Assembly: GCA_947167155.1 (NCBI GenBank)
Contig: CAMVHB010000018.1
Location: forward strand, 1 to 39,040
Direction of reading: 5' to 3'
Length of the DNA: 39,040 nucleotides
Origin: an uncultured Lachnospiraceae bacterium
GTDB lineage: Bacteria; Bacillota; Clostridia; Lachnospirales; Lachnospiraceae
Below the pieces are notes generated by a model. It ran no database searches. It was given only the letters and a program-made list of their open reading frames with translations, and was not told the origin of the DNA. This document shows, one piece after another, positions 31,833 through 39,040 of this stretch (position 1 is its first letter; the number at the start of each line of letters is the position of its first letter). Made by a program: the position numbers and the translations under genes.

Positions 31833-32361
31833 CAGTGATGATGACCTCCCGCGGCTTCACCCTGTGCATCGCCCGCAGCATCTCCATATCCGGTTCAAAA
31901 TAAGCCCGAAACTGCTCGCCCCTGTGTGATGAATCCTTCCCTACTATGCAGTAGACTATGGCGTTTTGGTCGCTTCCGGTACAGTCGTAGGTCCTGATCT
32001 TGAGCTTCTCATACTCTTTAAGGGCCGGGGAAGTTAGTGGCGCGAGGATATCAGTATCCTCCTTGAAATTGATATTGAAGAGCGTCTTCCTCTTTACCTT
32101 TCCGATAACCCTCGCGATATCAAAATATCCTCCCGTGAAATTGTAATCAAACTCCAGGCTCATTGAGCGAAGCAGGAAGTAGATCATCACATAAAGGACG
32201 ATCGACGCCATTATGAACAATGCCCCCGCGCCTGTCACAAGAGTGATGACACCGCCAAGGAGAAAAGTGGTCGCAAGTATGAAGAGGACCACCGCAAGTA
32301 TCTTCTGCAGTATTGATGGTTTTCGAGTTACAGTATCTTCAAAAAATCTTTCGTCAGTCAT
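31825..32361 (-). CDS. Small uncharacterised membrane protein
   Basis: A 178-aa protein. Two adjacent hydrophobic segments (about 20-42 and 46-66) are followed by a soluble, mixed alpha/beta carboxyl part (70-178) with [24 protein letters not shown] and many charged residues. I do not recognise a characterised family. The layout resembles uncharacterised Lachnospiraceae proteins annotated only as DUFs (possibly DUF6106), which I could not check. It overlaps the histidine kinase stop by 4 bp and the TraX start by 8 bp, so it is coupled to both. It begins MTDE, as does its TraX neighbour. Confidence 0.7.
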   Translation of the reverse strand: MTDERFFEDTVTRKPSILQKILAVVLFILATTFLLGGVITLVTGAGALFIMASIVLYVMIYFLLRSMSLEFDYNFTGGYFDIARVIGKVKRKTLFNINFKEDTDILAPLTSPALKEYEKLKIRTYDCTGSDQNAIVYCIVGKDSSHRGEQFRAYFEPDMEMLRAMHRVKPREVIITDD

Positions 32362-35117
32362 GACAGATCCGCCTTATCCTTTTTCTTCTCCCTGCATTTT
32401 TCTATTGTATGCTTCAGGAGGTCTATATCTATCGGCTTTGCGATATGATCGTTCATACCCGCTTCCTTGCAGCGTTTCACGTCTTCAGCAAAGGCATCCG
32501 CCGTCATCGCTATGATGGGGATAGTCTTTGCGTCAGGATGCCCCGACGCCCTTATCTCCTTCGCAGCCTCAATACCGCTCTTGTTCGGCATACGAAGATC
32601 CATGAGGATGAGGTCATAATGCCCCGCTTCTGATTTCTCAAACATATCAACGGCCATCTGCCCGTCCTCCGCATGATCTACCGATACGCCCTCCTCCTCA
32701 AGAAGCGTCACGACGACTACCGCGTTCACATACTGATCTTCCGCAAGCAGAACCTTCGTTCCGGAAAGATTGATCTTCCCCGCTTCATTTGATCCGTCCT
32801 TTGAAAGATCCCTCCTGCCGCCTTCCCTGTATTCGGAAAGCCCGTAATAAAGAGTGCTCTTGAAGAGCGGCTTTGAGATGAAGTCATTCACCTTGGCTTC
32901 CCTTGCCTCTTCCTCTATGTCGCTCCTGTCATATGCGGAGATAATGCTGATCGGCATATCATCGCCAACGATCTCGCGGAGGCGCTTTGCGGTCTCGATG
33001 CCGCTCATGCCGTCCATCTTGTAATCTATGAGCGCCGCAAAATAGGGATCGCCGGAATCCCGGGCGCTCTCCACCATGCCGATGGCCGCCTCTCCGTTTT
33101 CCGCGGAATCGGGTCTGACGCCGAGTTCCTTTAAGGTCATTACAGCGCTCTCTCGAAGATCCTCATTGTCGTCGACGACCAGTACCCTCCAGTCGGGAAG
33201 CTGCTCATCCTCAGCCGGCATCTCGGCCTTTTGAAGGTCAAGGATGACATGGAAGGTTGTTCCCTCGCCCTGAACGGAATTTACCTCGATCTCTCCTCCC
33301 ATGGCGTCGATGATGTGCTTCGTGATCGCCATTCCGAGCCCCGTTCCCTGGATCTTGTTGACGCGCTTGGAGTCCTCTCTTTCAAAAGCGTTGAAGATCT
33401 TTTTCCTGAATTCCTCCGACATCCCTATTCCGGTATCGCTTACAGTGATGTGATTTCTCACATAGCCGGCCCCAAGAGGAGAATCCTCCTGCGAGAGGGA
33501 TATCGAGATCGAGCCGCCTTCGGGAGTGAACTTCATGGCATTGCTCAGGAAATTGAGGAGAACCTGGTTTAAGCGGACTCCATCGCACATTACACGCTCG
33601 CACTGAATACTGTTAATGAATATATCAAAGTTCTGCTTCTTGTCGCGGAGCTGGTTCCTGATGATATCGCAGACTGTGCCCATTGCCTCCTTCAAAGACA
33701 AAGGTTCAAGATTGATAGACATCTTTCCGCTCTCGATCTTTGACATATCAAGGACATCATTTATGAGACCGAGCAGCTGCTTTCCGGCAAGATCTATTTT
33801 CTTTAAGCAGTCTTCGACCTGCTCGGTATTATTGATATGGGATTTTGCGATAGCGGTCATTCCGACTATGGCATTCATGGGAGTACGGATATCGTGGCTC
33901 ATGTTTGAGAGGAACTCGCTCTTTGCCCTGTTGGCGTGCTCCGCCTCCTCCCTGGCCTTCTCCGCTTCCTCTCTTGCCCTCATGGCTTCGTCGTTTGCTG
34001 TCTCTGCCTCCTGCAGAGAGTCTTCTGCCGTCTGCCTTGCAGCAACAGCCTCTTCTGTCGCGCTCTGAGCCTCCACCATAGCATCCTCGGCACTCGCGCG
34101 CGCTTCATCAAGCGCAGCCATCTGCTTCTGGCTGAGCCGGTAATACATTATGAAAACGAGAAGGATGCCAAGCCCCAGTATCACGACGCAGACAGCCATT
34201 GCAGCAGCGCGTGAGGAACCCATATCCTCTATCGTCTCGTCAAGGACGCCGTAAGGCATTACGGCGACCATCGTCCAATGGCTGCCCTCAAGGGGCGCTG
34301 CGTAGAGATTCCGGCGCTCCTGCTTTCCTGTGTCGGGATTTGAAAAGATGACGGAAAACGAGTATTCCGTCCTGTTCTCTATGGCTTCAGAAAGGTTTGT
34401 GATTATACTTTCGACATCGCTTCCGTCAGACGGCTTTGAGTATTTGGTCAGCCTCTGATAAAAATTATCCTCATAGGAATCATCATTTCTGACAAGATAA
34501 GTTCCGTCCGGATTTAATATATGAAAATAAGCAAGAGTCCCGGCAGCGTCAAGATGGAGCATGTCAAGGAAGAGATTGAATCGTCTGCAGCAGATGATAC
34601 CTATGCTGTTCTCACCGTTTGACATGGGATAGCTTGCCGGGTAGACCCAGCCTATGATATCTTCATTTGAGTTTCTTCCCCTCGTGACCGCGAACTCATC
34701 CTTGTCAAGCCTCTTTATCACAAAATCGACATTTTCAAGGCTTTCGAGCTTTGTCCCGTATACCGTCTCTATCGTACCCTTCCCCGAGATCAGAGCGCAG
34801 GTACGAAGATCCTGAAATTCAGCAGCCTCAGATATATATTGTTTGCAGGATTCGGCTGTAGGTGAAGGGTCCCTTGCCATCGCTCTGTCTATTGCGCGCG
34901 TAAGGTATTTCAGCTGATTGTTCCTGATGGAAACAATGGAGCTGTAATGGTAAGCGGCCTCGTTTGTGATGCCGGTGAGATAGGTCTTTCCGATCTTCTC
35001 CACGTCTATGCCCGTCTCTCTTGACATAAAGCGGTTCATCCCAAAGAGAGTCGCAACGGAGAGCGCGGCGATGAAGATCATTCCAAAGGTTATGAGCCTG
35101 GTGGATTTCTTCCTCAT
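32358..35117 (-). CDS. Hybrid sensor histidine kinase with two receiver domains
   Basis: A 919-aa membrane sensor kinase. In order: TM1 (8-28); extracellular Cache-like sensor (about 30-300, with [14 protein letters not shown] near 198); TM2 (304-326); a long Ala/Glu-rich coiled coil (330-400); HisKA with phospho-acceptor His 408 in [11 protein letters not shown]; HATPase with N box at about 523-530, DTGIGM (561-566) and GTGLGM (591-596); REC1 with D698; REC2 with D840. All catalytic residues are present. Its own receivers plus the separate HPt upstream and the response regulator before that make a complete multistep relay. It overlaps genes on both sides by 4 bp. Confidence 0.95.
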   Translation of the reverse strand: MRKKSTRLITFGMIFIAALSVATLFGMNRFMSRETGIDVEKIGKTYLTGITNEAAYHYSSIVSIRNNQLKYLTRAIDRAMARDPSPTAESCKQYISEAAEFQDLRTCALISGKGTIETVYGTKLESLENVDFVIKRLDKDEFAVTRGRNSNEDIIGWVYPASYPMSNGENSIGIICCRRFNLFLDMLHLDAAGTLAYFHILNPDGTYLVRNDDSYEDNFYQRLTKYSKPSDGSDVESIITNLSEAIENRTEYSFSVIFSNPDTGKQERRNLYAAPLEGSHWTMVAVMPYGVLDETIEDMGSSRAAAMAVCVVILGLGILLVFIMYYRLSQKQMAALDEARASAEDAMVEAQSATEEAVAARQTAEDSLQEAETANDEAMRAREEAEKAREEAEHANRAKSEFLSNMSHDIRTPMNAIVGMTAIAKSHINNTEQVEDCLKKIDLAGKQLLGLINDVLDMSKIESGKMSINLEPLSLKEAMGTVCDIIRNQLRDKKQNFDIFINSIQCERVMCDGVRLNQVLLNFLSNAMKFTPEGGSISISLSQEDSPLGAGYVRNHITVSDTGIGMSEEFRKKIFNAFEREDSKRVNKIQGTGLGMAITKHIIDAMGGEIEVNSVQGEGTTFHVILDLQKAEMPAEDEQLPDWRVLVVDDNEDLRESAVMTLKELGVRPDSAENGEAAIGMVESARDSGDPYFAALIDYKMDGMSGIETAKRLREIVGDDMPISIISAYDRSDIEEEAREAKVNDFISKPLFKSTLYYGLSEYREGGRRDLSKDGSNEAGKINLSGTKVLLAEDQYVNAVVVVTLLEEEGVSVDHAEDGQMAVDMFEKSEAGHYDLILMDLRMPNKSGIEAAKEIRASGHPDAKTIPIIAMTADAFAEDVKRCKEAGMNDHIAKPIDIDLLKHTIEKCREKKKDKADLS

Positions 35118-35452
35118 AGGATCTTCATATACTCCTCTCTCTGCCGCTCTATCGCGTCCATATCCTTTTCATCCGGAAGTTCCTTTGCTCTCAGGACCTC
35201 GGTGACCTCATCAAGCTCGTCCGCGAGAGGATAAAGGCAGAGATTTGAAAGTACCCCCTTGAGCGCATGGGCGGCCTCAAAGGCACCCTCAACATCCTTT
35301 GCCAATACCTTTTCCTTCAGGACTTCGAAGTTCCTGTCCTTCAAGGCCGTCCCTATCAGCATTGCATAGAGATCTTCCTTTCCGGCGCATCTTTTCAGAC
35401 CTGTTTCAATATCCGCGCCTATCGCGCGGGCCTTTTCTATCACTTCGTTCAT
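35114..35452 (-). CDS. HPt phosphotransfer protein
   Basis: A 112-aa stand-alone histidine phosphotransfer domain. The phosphorylatable His is residue 62 in [12 protein letters not shown], followed by [18 protein letters not shown], the usual four-helix pattern. It should shuttle phosphate between the receivers of the hybrid kinase and the response regulator. It overlaps both neighbours by 4 bp (ATGA), so the three relay parts are made in fixed ratio. Confidence 0.92.
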   Translation of the reverse strand: MNEVIEKARAIGADIETGLKRCAGKEDLYAMLIGTALKDRNFEVLKEKVLAKDVEGAFEAAHALKGVLSNLCLYPLADELDEVTEVLRAKELPDEKDMDAIERQREEYMKIL

Positions 35453-37149
35453 TTTCCTGCCTCTTGCTCCTTTTTGATAAGCTCCTCAAAGTCCTCTGCC
35501 GAAACGGGCCTGCTGAAATAGAAGCCCTGTACCATATCGCAGCCCATGGTCTTCAGCTTTTCAAGCTGTTCCTCTGTCTCAACACCTTCGGCATTTACCT
35601 CGACCTGAAGGACGCTTGCGATATTCATTATTATTTCTATTATCTTTTCGTTTTCGGGACTTAAGTGCATCTTTCCGACAAAACTCATGTCAAGCTTTAA
35701 GACATCAAGCGGTATCAAGCCCAGGAGGTTCAGCGCTGAATAACCTGTCCCGAAATCGTCCATCTCAAGGATGAAGCCCGACTCACGAAGCTTCTTCACT
35801 GCGTTTATCATGGTCTCCTGCTCCTCGGAATATGCCGATTCCGTGATCTCCACATGAAGGTTCTTTTTCTCGATACCGGCGGACTCCACCAGCTCTGTAA
35901 GAGTATCGGAAAGCTGCGGATCAAAAAGGTCTATCCTCGAGGCATTTACGGAAACCGGGATCGTGAAGCCGAATCGGTTCTCCCAGTCCTTCACCTGAAA
36001 AGCCGCCTTCTTCCAGACAAACCTGTCAACGAGCTGTATTAAGCCGTTCTGCTCAAAAAGAGATATATACTTGTCGGGTGTCAGGAAACCAAAGTCCTTG
36101 TGTATCCAGCGGACAAGAGCCTCTGCCCCGCAGAGAACCGGTCTTTCTCCTTTGATCGCATATTTCGGCTGATAATATACAACAAACTGCTCTGTCTCCA
36201 GTGCCTGATTGATATCATGAATGAGACGCTGCTTGAAAAGAGTGGTCTCCCGAAGCTGCTGGTCATATATCGCAAGTGAGGTCTGATAATCATCCTTTAT
36301 GGTATCCCCGGCGATCTTCGCGTACTGGAATACATCCACAAGTCCTACACTCTTGCTCTCGCGCTTGAATATACCGAGCCGAACATGTATGTTCGCATTC
36401 GGGAAATCAGCACGAAGGCGCTCATTGATATCCTTTGTGAGCTTTTCATAATCATCCGAGCGGGTGACGTAAAGATAAAACACATCCCCCTCACCATGCC
36501 CCGCAATACCGCCATGCTGACCGGCATAGATATGGAGAACATCGGAAAGGGACTTGAGAACTCCCTCAGCAACACTGTTTCCGTAAATCTCAGTCAAAAG
36601 TCCGAACTGATCTATGTCCGCGACGATCCCATCCATCTCCGACTCCATATGGAACCTGTCGATGAGTTCGCAATACTTTAAGAAGAAGCGCCTGGTATAA
36701 AGCCCAGTGAGCTCGTCCCGCTCGACGGATGAGATGATCTGCTTGTGTTCAAAGAACCTGACAGTGCGGTCCACTCTTGCGAAGATGATCTCCGGCATAT
36801 CATATGGCTTTGAGATGAAATCAGCCGCACCGAGCCTCAGACTCTCAACCTCCATTGATTTTTCCGAGGTAAGGACTATGACGGGGATCTGCTCTGTCGC
36901 CGGATCTGACTGCATATGCTTGATGACATCAAAACCGTTCATCTTCGGCATCATGAGATCGAGAAGGACTATGGACAGAAGACCTTTGTTCTCCTGAATG
37001 AGAGACCAGGCCTCTTCTCCATCTTCCGCCTCAAGTATGTTGTAATCATTTGAAAATATATTGCCGAGAAGGAGGCGGTTCACCTCTTCGTCGTCAACTA
37101 TGAGCATTGTGCGCTTTGAATCCTTGAAAAGCTCTAATTCTGTTTCCAT
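35449..37149 (-). CDS. Response regulator, REC-GGDEF(degenerate)-EAL c-di-GMP phosphodiesterase
   Basis: A 566-aa output protein from the ATG at 37149 (METELELFKDSKRTMLIVDDE) behind GGAGGA. REC: DD at 19-20, acceptor D64, K114. GGDEF domain about 140-300: the signature reads EGDVF (220-224), so the cyclase site has lost the catalytic Glu. EAL domain about 308-560: EAL at 343-345, N402, E434 (EITES), DD at 464-465 (DDFGTGYS), K485, D487, E521, E524 and Q541 are all kept. It therefore should hydrolyse c-di-GMP when phosphorylated or signalled. First gene of the five-gene unit. Confidence 0.94.
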   Translation of the reverse strand: METELELFKDSKRTMLIVDDEEVNRLLLGNIFSNDYNILEAEDGEEAWSLIQENKGLLSIVLLDLMMPKMNGFDVIKHMQSDPATEQIPVIVLTSEKSMEVESLRLGAADFISKPYDMPEIIFARVDRTVRFFEHKQIISSVERDELTGLYTRRFFLKYCELIDRFHMESEMDGIVADIDQFGLLTEIYGNSVAEGVLKSLSDVLHIYAGQHGGIAGHGEGDVFYLYVTRSDDYEKLTKDINERLRADFPNANIHVRLGIFKRESKSVGLVDVFQYAKIAGDTIKDDYQTSLAIYDQQLRETTLFKQRLIHDINQALETEQFVVYYQPKYAIKGERPVLCGAEALVRWIHKDFGFLTPDKYISLFEQNGLIQLVDRFVWKKAAFQVKDWENRFGFTIPVSVNASRIDLFDPQLSDTLTELVESAGIEKKNLHVEITESAYSEEQETMINAVKKLRESGFILEMDDFGTGYSALNLLGLIPLDVLKLDMSFVGKMHLSPENEKIIEIIMNIASVLQVEVNAEGVETEEQLEKLKTMGCDMVQGFYFSRPVSAEDFEELIKKEQEAGK

Positions 37150-37218
37150 ACACTGTCCTCCAAAACTGAAAAAGCAGCAGGAGAAAACTCCCCCTTTTAA
37201 ACATACTGATAGAATAGC

Positions 37219-37247
37219 AAAAAAACCCTCTGCTTTCAAGCAGAGGG
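37219..37247 (-). terminator. Intrinsic terminator of sigI-rsgI
   Basis: CCCTCTGC (37226-37233) pairs with GCAGAGGG (37240-37247) around a six-base loop, and the stem can extend two more pairs. On the minus strand it is followed by seven Ts (37219-37225). It lies 21 bp past the rsgI stop. The next gene starts 70 bp later, which leaves room for a promoter, though I see no good one. Confidence 0.93.
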
Positions 37248-37268
37248 CTCAGTGCAAGGATTCTGTTT

Positions 37269-38342
37269 TCAATGTATCGTAATGGGATTCCCCGTAAAGC
37301 CGGTCTCCTCGTCAGAGCCTGCATCGTCGGGCTTTGGCTCTGAAGTCCCCTCGTATTCAACGGGGTCGGGCTCAGGAATATTGACGGGTGTCTCAGCAGA
37401 TGCAGAGCCTTCGCCTTCAAGAGGTTCTTCCCCTGTCAAAGGCACATCAGCATTCGAAGTATCACCTTCGGCATCGGGATCGGTAAGAGCGACAGCACCG
37501 CCTGCAAAACCGGGCGAGACTGTCTCCTGAGAGGTCGCCGGTTTGTCCGTACCTGCCGTGGACTGGCCTGTGGTCTCTTCCGATGAAGCAGAGGATGCCG
37601 GAGCATTCTGTGACGAAGCTTCCGATGTCTTCTGAGCGTCAGTTGAAGGATCCTGCGGCTTGACATCAGCGACTGTCACAGCGTCCGTCTTCAGTGTGCC
37701 GTTTTCAAGCTCCACTCTCGCCGCCGACTTTCCTTCCTTTGAAGCGTTCTGCCTTTCCGTCTCGGAAGCTGTGATCGCGATAACGTTTGCTCCCTCTCCG
37801 GTAGTCGCCTTGGCGGCTGTCGCAGCAGTTTCCTTCAGTGAGGCTGCCGTCCTTTCGTCATTTGAAGTAACGGAGATAAGTATCTCCTCAGAGCCGTCCT
37901 CGATATAGCCCTTGTCCTTCATTATCTCTATAGTCTGTTTGATGGCATTCTCAAGGGTCTTTCCCTTGATATTCTTCTGGTTCAGTTCCTCGGTGATCGG
38001 AGCTGCATCATCTGAAAGCGCTACCGCCCGAAGGACCAGATTGTCACGGTTCAGCGAATACTCAATAGAAGGCTTCACATCAATAGTAACATACGAGGAA
38101 ACTATATTGTCCCTGTAGACCTTCGTCCCGCCGACTCCTGCCAGAACCGCAAGTGCAGCCGCTGCTGCCGCAACAGCAGTCTTGAAGCGTCTCTTTGTAA
38201 ACTGCACAACGCTGCCGGTCTGCACCGCATCAAGCTCTATCTCGGCGCCGACCTCATAATTCCCCTTTATACGGACAAAGGCTCCATCCTCCCTCAGTAT
38301 CGCGCAATATCCGTCTTTTGTTTCTGTTACTAAGCCTTTCAT
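37269..38342 (-). CDS. rsgI: Anti-sigma-I factor RsgI
   Basis: A 357-aa single-pass membrane anti-sigma factor. Residues 1-52 are the cytoplasmic RsgI amino domain (MKGLVTETKDGYCAILREDGAF), with TM at about 54-72 and the conserved juxtamembrane outer domain at 80-200 (SYVTIDVKPSIEYSLNRDNLVLRAVALSDDA). The tail (about 220-357) is disordered, rich in Ser, Thr, Glu and Pro, with no carbohydrate-binding or hydrolase module recognisable. In Clostridium thermocellum, RsgI proteins sense polysaccharides through such modules; here the sensor would have to be different. It lies 36 bp after sigI, and a terminator follows. Confidence 0.92.
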   Translation of the reverse strand: MKGLVTETKDGYCAILREDGAFVRIKGNYEVGAEIELDAVQTGSVVQFTKRRFKTAVAAAAAALAVLAGVGGTKVYRDNIVSSYVTIDVKPSIEYSLNRDNLVLRAVALSDDAAPITEELNQKNIKGKTLENAIKQTIEIMKDKGYIEDGSEEILISVTSNDERTAASLKETAATAAKATTGEGANVIAITASETERQNASKEGKSAARVELENGTLKTDAVTVADVKPQDPSTDAQKTSEASSQNAPASSASSEETTGQSTAGTDKPATSQETVSPGFAGGAVALTDPDAEGDTSNADVPLTGEEPLEGEGSASAETPVNIPEPDPVEYEGTSEPKPDDAGSDEETGFTGNPITIH

Positions 38343-38378
38343 CTCACTGCCCGCAAAAATAATGCCTTTCTTTCACTG

Positions 38379-39040
38379 TTACTTCATGCTGTCAATATAT
38401 CCGGCAACCAAAGGATAGCTACCGCCGAGTATCAGTGCACATGCGATCACATATCGCCTGTGCCTGTCTATTATCTTTCTTGAGACACCGCTCTTTTCGG
38501 TAAGTTCCTTCATCGGAAGGGCCTTTTTTTCCTTCAGCGATCTCATCATTTCAGGTGAGGAAAGAAGCGTCCTTATGGCAAGAGCCGTGCTGTCCTTTGT
38601 CTTTCCGGCCTTCGGAGAGCACTCGGTGAGATCCATAAAGGAAAACCCGTATTCCGAGAAAAGACTGCTCAGTTCCTGTATCTCATCTTTTATCCCTTCG
38701 CTTCTTACTCTTTCCGCCTCTTTTTCCTCAGCCAGAAGAACCTCTTTCTTCATTACCTCTGAGGAGATCGATAAAGAAGGATCGTCAGACGGATCCAGAA
38801 ACTCAGTTCCTCCCGTATCTGCCGGGATCTCGTTCTTCCTTCGCTGATCCTTTCGAAGGAGGTCTACGACTCTTCTCTTGATAACCACGGAGGCAAAGGG
38901 ATAAAAATTCCCCTTTGAAAGATCGTAGGCATTCAACGCCTCCGAGAAGGCCATGAGCGCTACGGACCACTCATCATCACTGTCTGTGATGAATCGTCCT
39001 GCTGCCGCAGAAGCCTGTTTCAGGATGAAATTCCTGCTGT
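38379..39040 (-). CDS. sigI: RNA polymerase sigma factor SigI (5' end beyond window)
   Basis: SigI-family sigma factor, at least 220 aa, running off the right edge. Translation in frame reaches 39038: RNFILKQASAAAGRFITDSD, then DEWSVALMAFSEALNAY (SigI region 2) and FASVVIKRRVVDLLRKDQRR. The carboxyl part has KALPMKELTEKSGVSRKIIDRHRRYVIAC, the helix-turn-helix region. The ATG at 38954 is internal, not the start. In Bacillus and Clostridium SigI answers heat or polysaccharide signals and is held by RsgI, which follows here. SigI usually drives its own operon; that promoter would lie outside the window. Confidence 0.93.
   Translation of the reverse strand, partial: SRNFILKQASAAAGRFITDSDDEWSVALMAFSEALNAYDLSKGNFYPFASVVIKRRVVDLLRKDQRRKNEIPADTGGTEFLDPSDDPSLSISSEVMKKEVLLAEEKEAERVRSEGIKDEIQELSSLFSEYGFSFMDLTECSPKAGKTKDSTALAIRTLLSSPEMMRSLKEKKALPMKELTEKSGVSRKIIDRHRRYVIACALILGGSYPLVAGYIDSMK

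Noticed and set aside
33930-34120. Repetitive GC-rich DNA that looks like a tandem repeat
   Set aside because: It encodes the Ala/Glu-rich coiled coil between the membrane segment and HisKA of the hybrid kinase. The periodicity is from the protein.
38140-38180. Short GCN-rich repeat
   Set aside because: It encodes the poly-Ala membrane segment of RsgI, not a DNA repeat element.
1-39040. tRNA genes, CRISPR arrays, insertion sequences, prophage
   Set aside because: No cloverleaf-like stretch, regular spaced repeats, transposase or phage gene was seen. The intergenic gaps are too short for most of these.

Overview
The window looks like a chromosomal segment of a motile, polysaccharide-using anaerobic Firmicute, most likely a gut or rumen Lachnospiraceae. 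The evidence is a Gram-positive rpsL-rpsG-fusA-tuf operon, a low-GC-type flagellar filament cluster with csrA/fliW/flgM, a flavodiiron protein, a folate-type ECF S component, a SigI/RsgI pair, a lipoprotein GH5 endoglucanase and several LicD proteins. Shine-Dalgarno sites are strong, and GTG and TTG starts occur. I saw no tRNA, CRISPR array, insertion sequence or prophage. No gene-free stretch exceeds about 250 bases.

Layout. (1) 1-240: the 5' part of rplM (minus strand, cut by the left edge) with its promoter and a leader. (2) 314-6727: licD1 (plus strand), then a minus-strand run read licD2, fprA, truA, truA, MFS/spermidine-synthase-like fusion. (3) 6742-11520: the str operon with near-perfect sigma-A promoters before rpsL and before tuf, and a terminator after tuf. 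(4) 11540-23917: flagellar filament genes, all minus strand, as three sigma-28 transcription units: flgM-flgN-flgK1-flgK2-flgL-fliW-csrA, flaG-fliD-fliS-fliT-like, and fliC. (5) 23992-25522: licD3 plus an ECF S component (plus strand), running tail to tail into the next block. (6) 25467-30950: alpha/beta hydrolase, membrane-anchored Mur ligase, Ddl and GH5 lipoprotein (minus strand), most junctions overlapping. (7) 30975-37149: response regulator (REC-GGDEF-EAL), HPt, hybrid histidine kinase, small membrane protein and TraX-like protein, all overlapping. (8) 37219-39040: the rsgI terminator, rsgI, and sigI, which is cut by the right edge.

How the parts work together. FlgM is predicted to hold sigma-28 until the hook is complete. 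Sigma-28 then drives three late promoters that I can read in the sequence. FliW and CsrA are encoded in the same cluster, and the fliC leader carries a hairpin that displays a GGA in its loop plus a second GGA in the ribosome binding site, the layout expected of a CsrA target. The downstream phosphorelay ends in a protein with a degenerate GGDEF and an intact EAL domain, so it probably lowers c-di-GMP. The Mur ligase/Ddl operon suggests cell-wall precursor synthesis with some non-canonical features.

Nothing here is clearly a wholly new system. The most interesting signals are the CsrA-type fliC leader, terminators that abut the next gene's ribosome binding site (flgN/flgK1 and tuf/licD2), the about 270-residue insertion in FliD together with tandem flgK and an oversized FlgL, the Ddl/membrane-Mur ligase/GH5 operon, and three scattered LicD paralogues.
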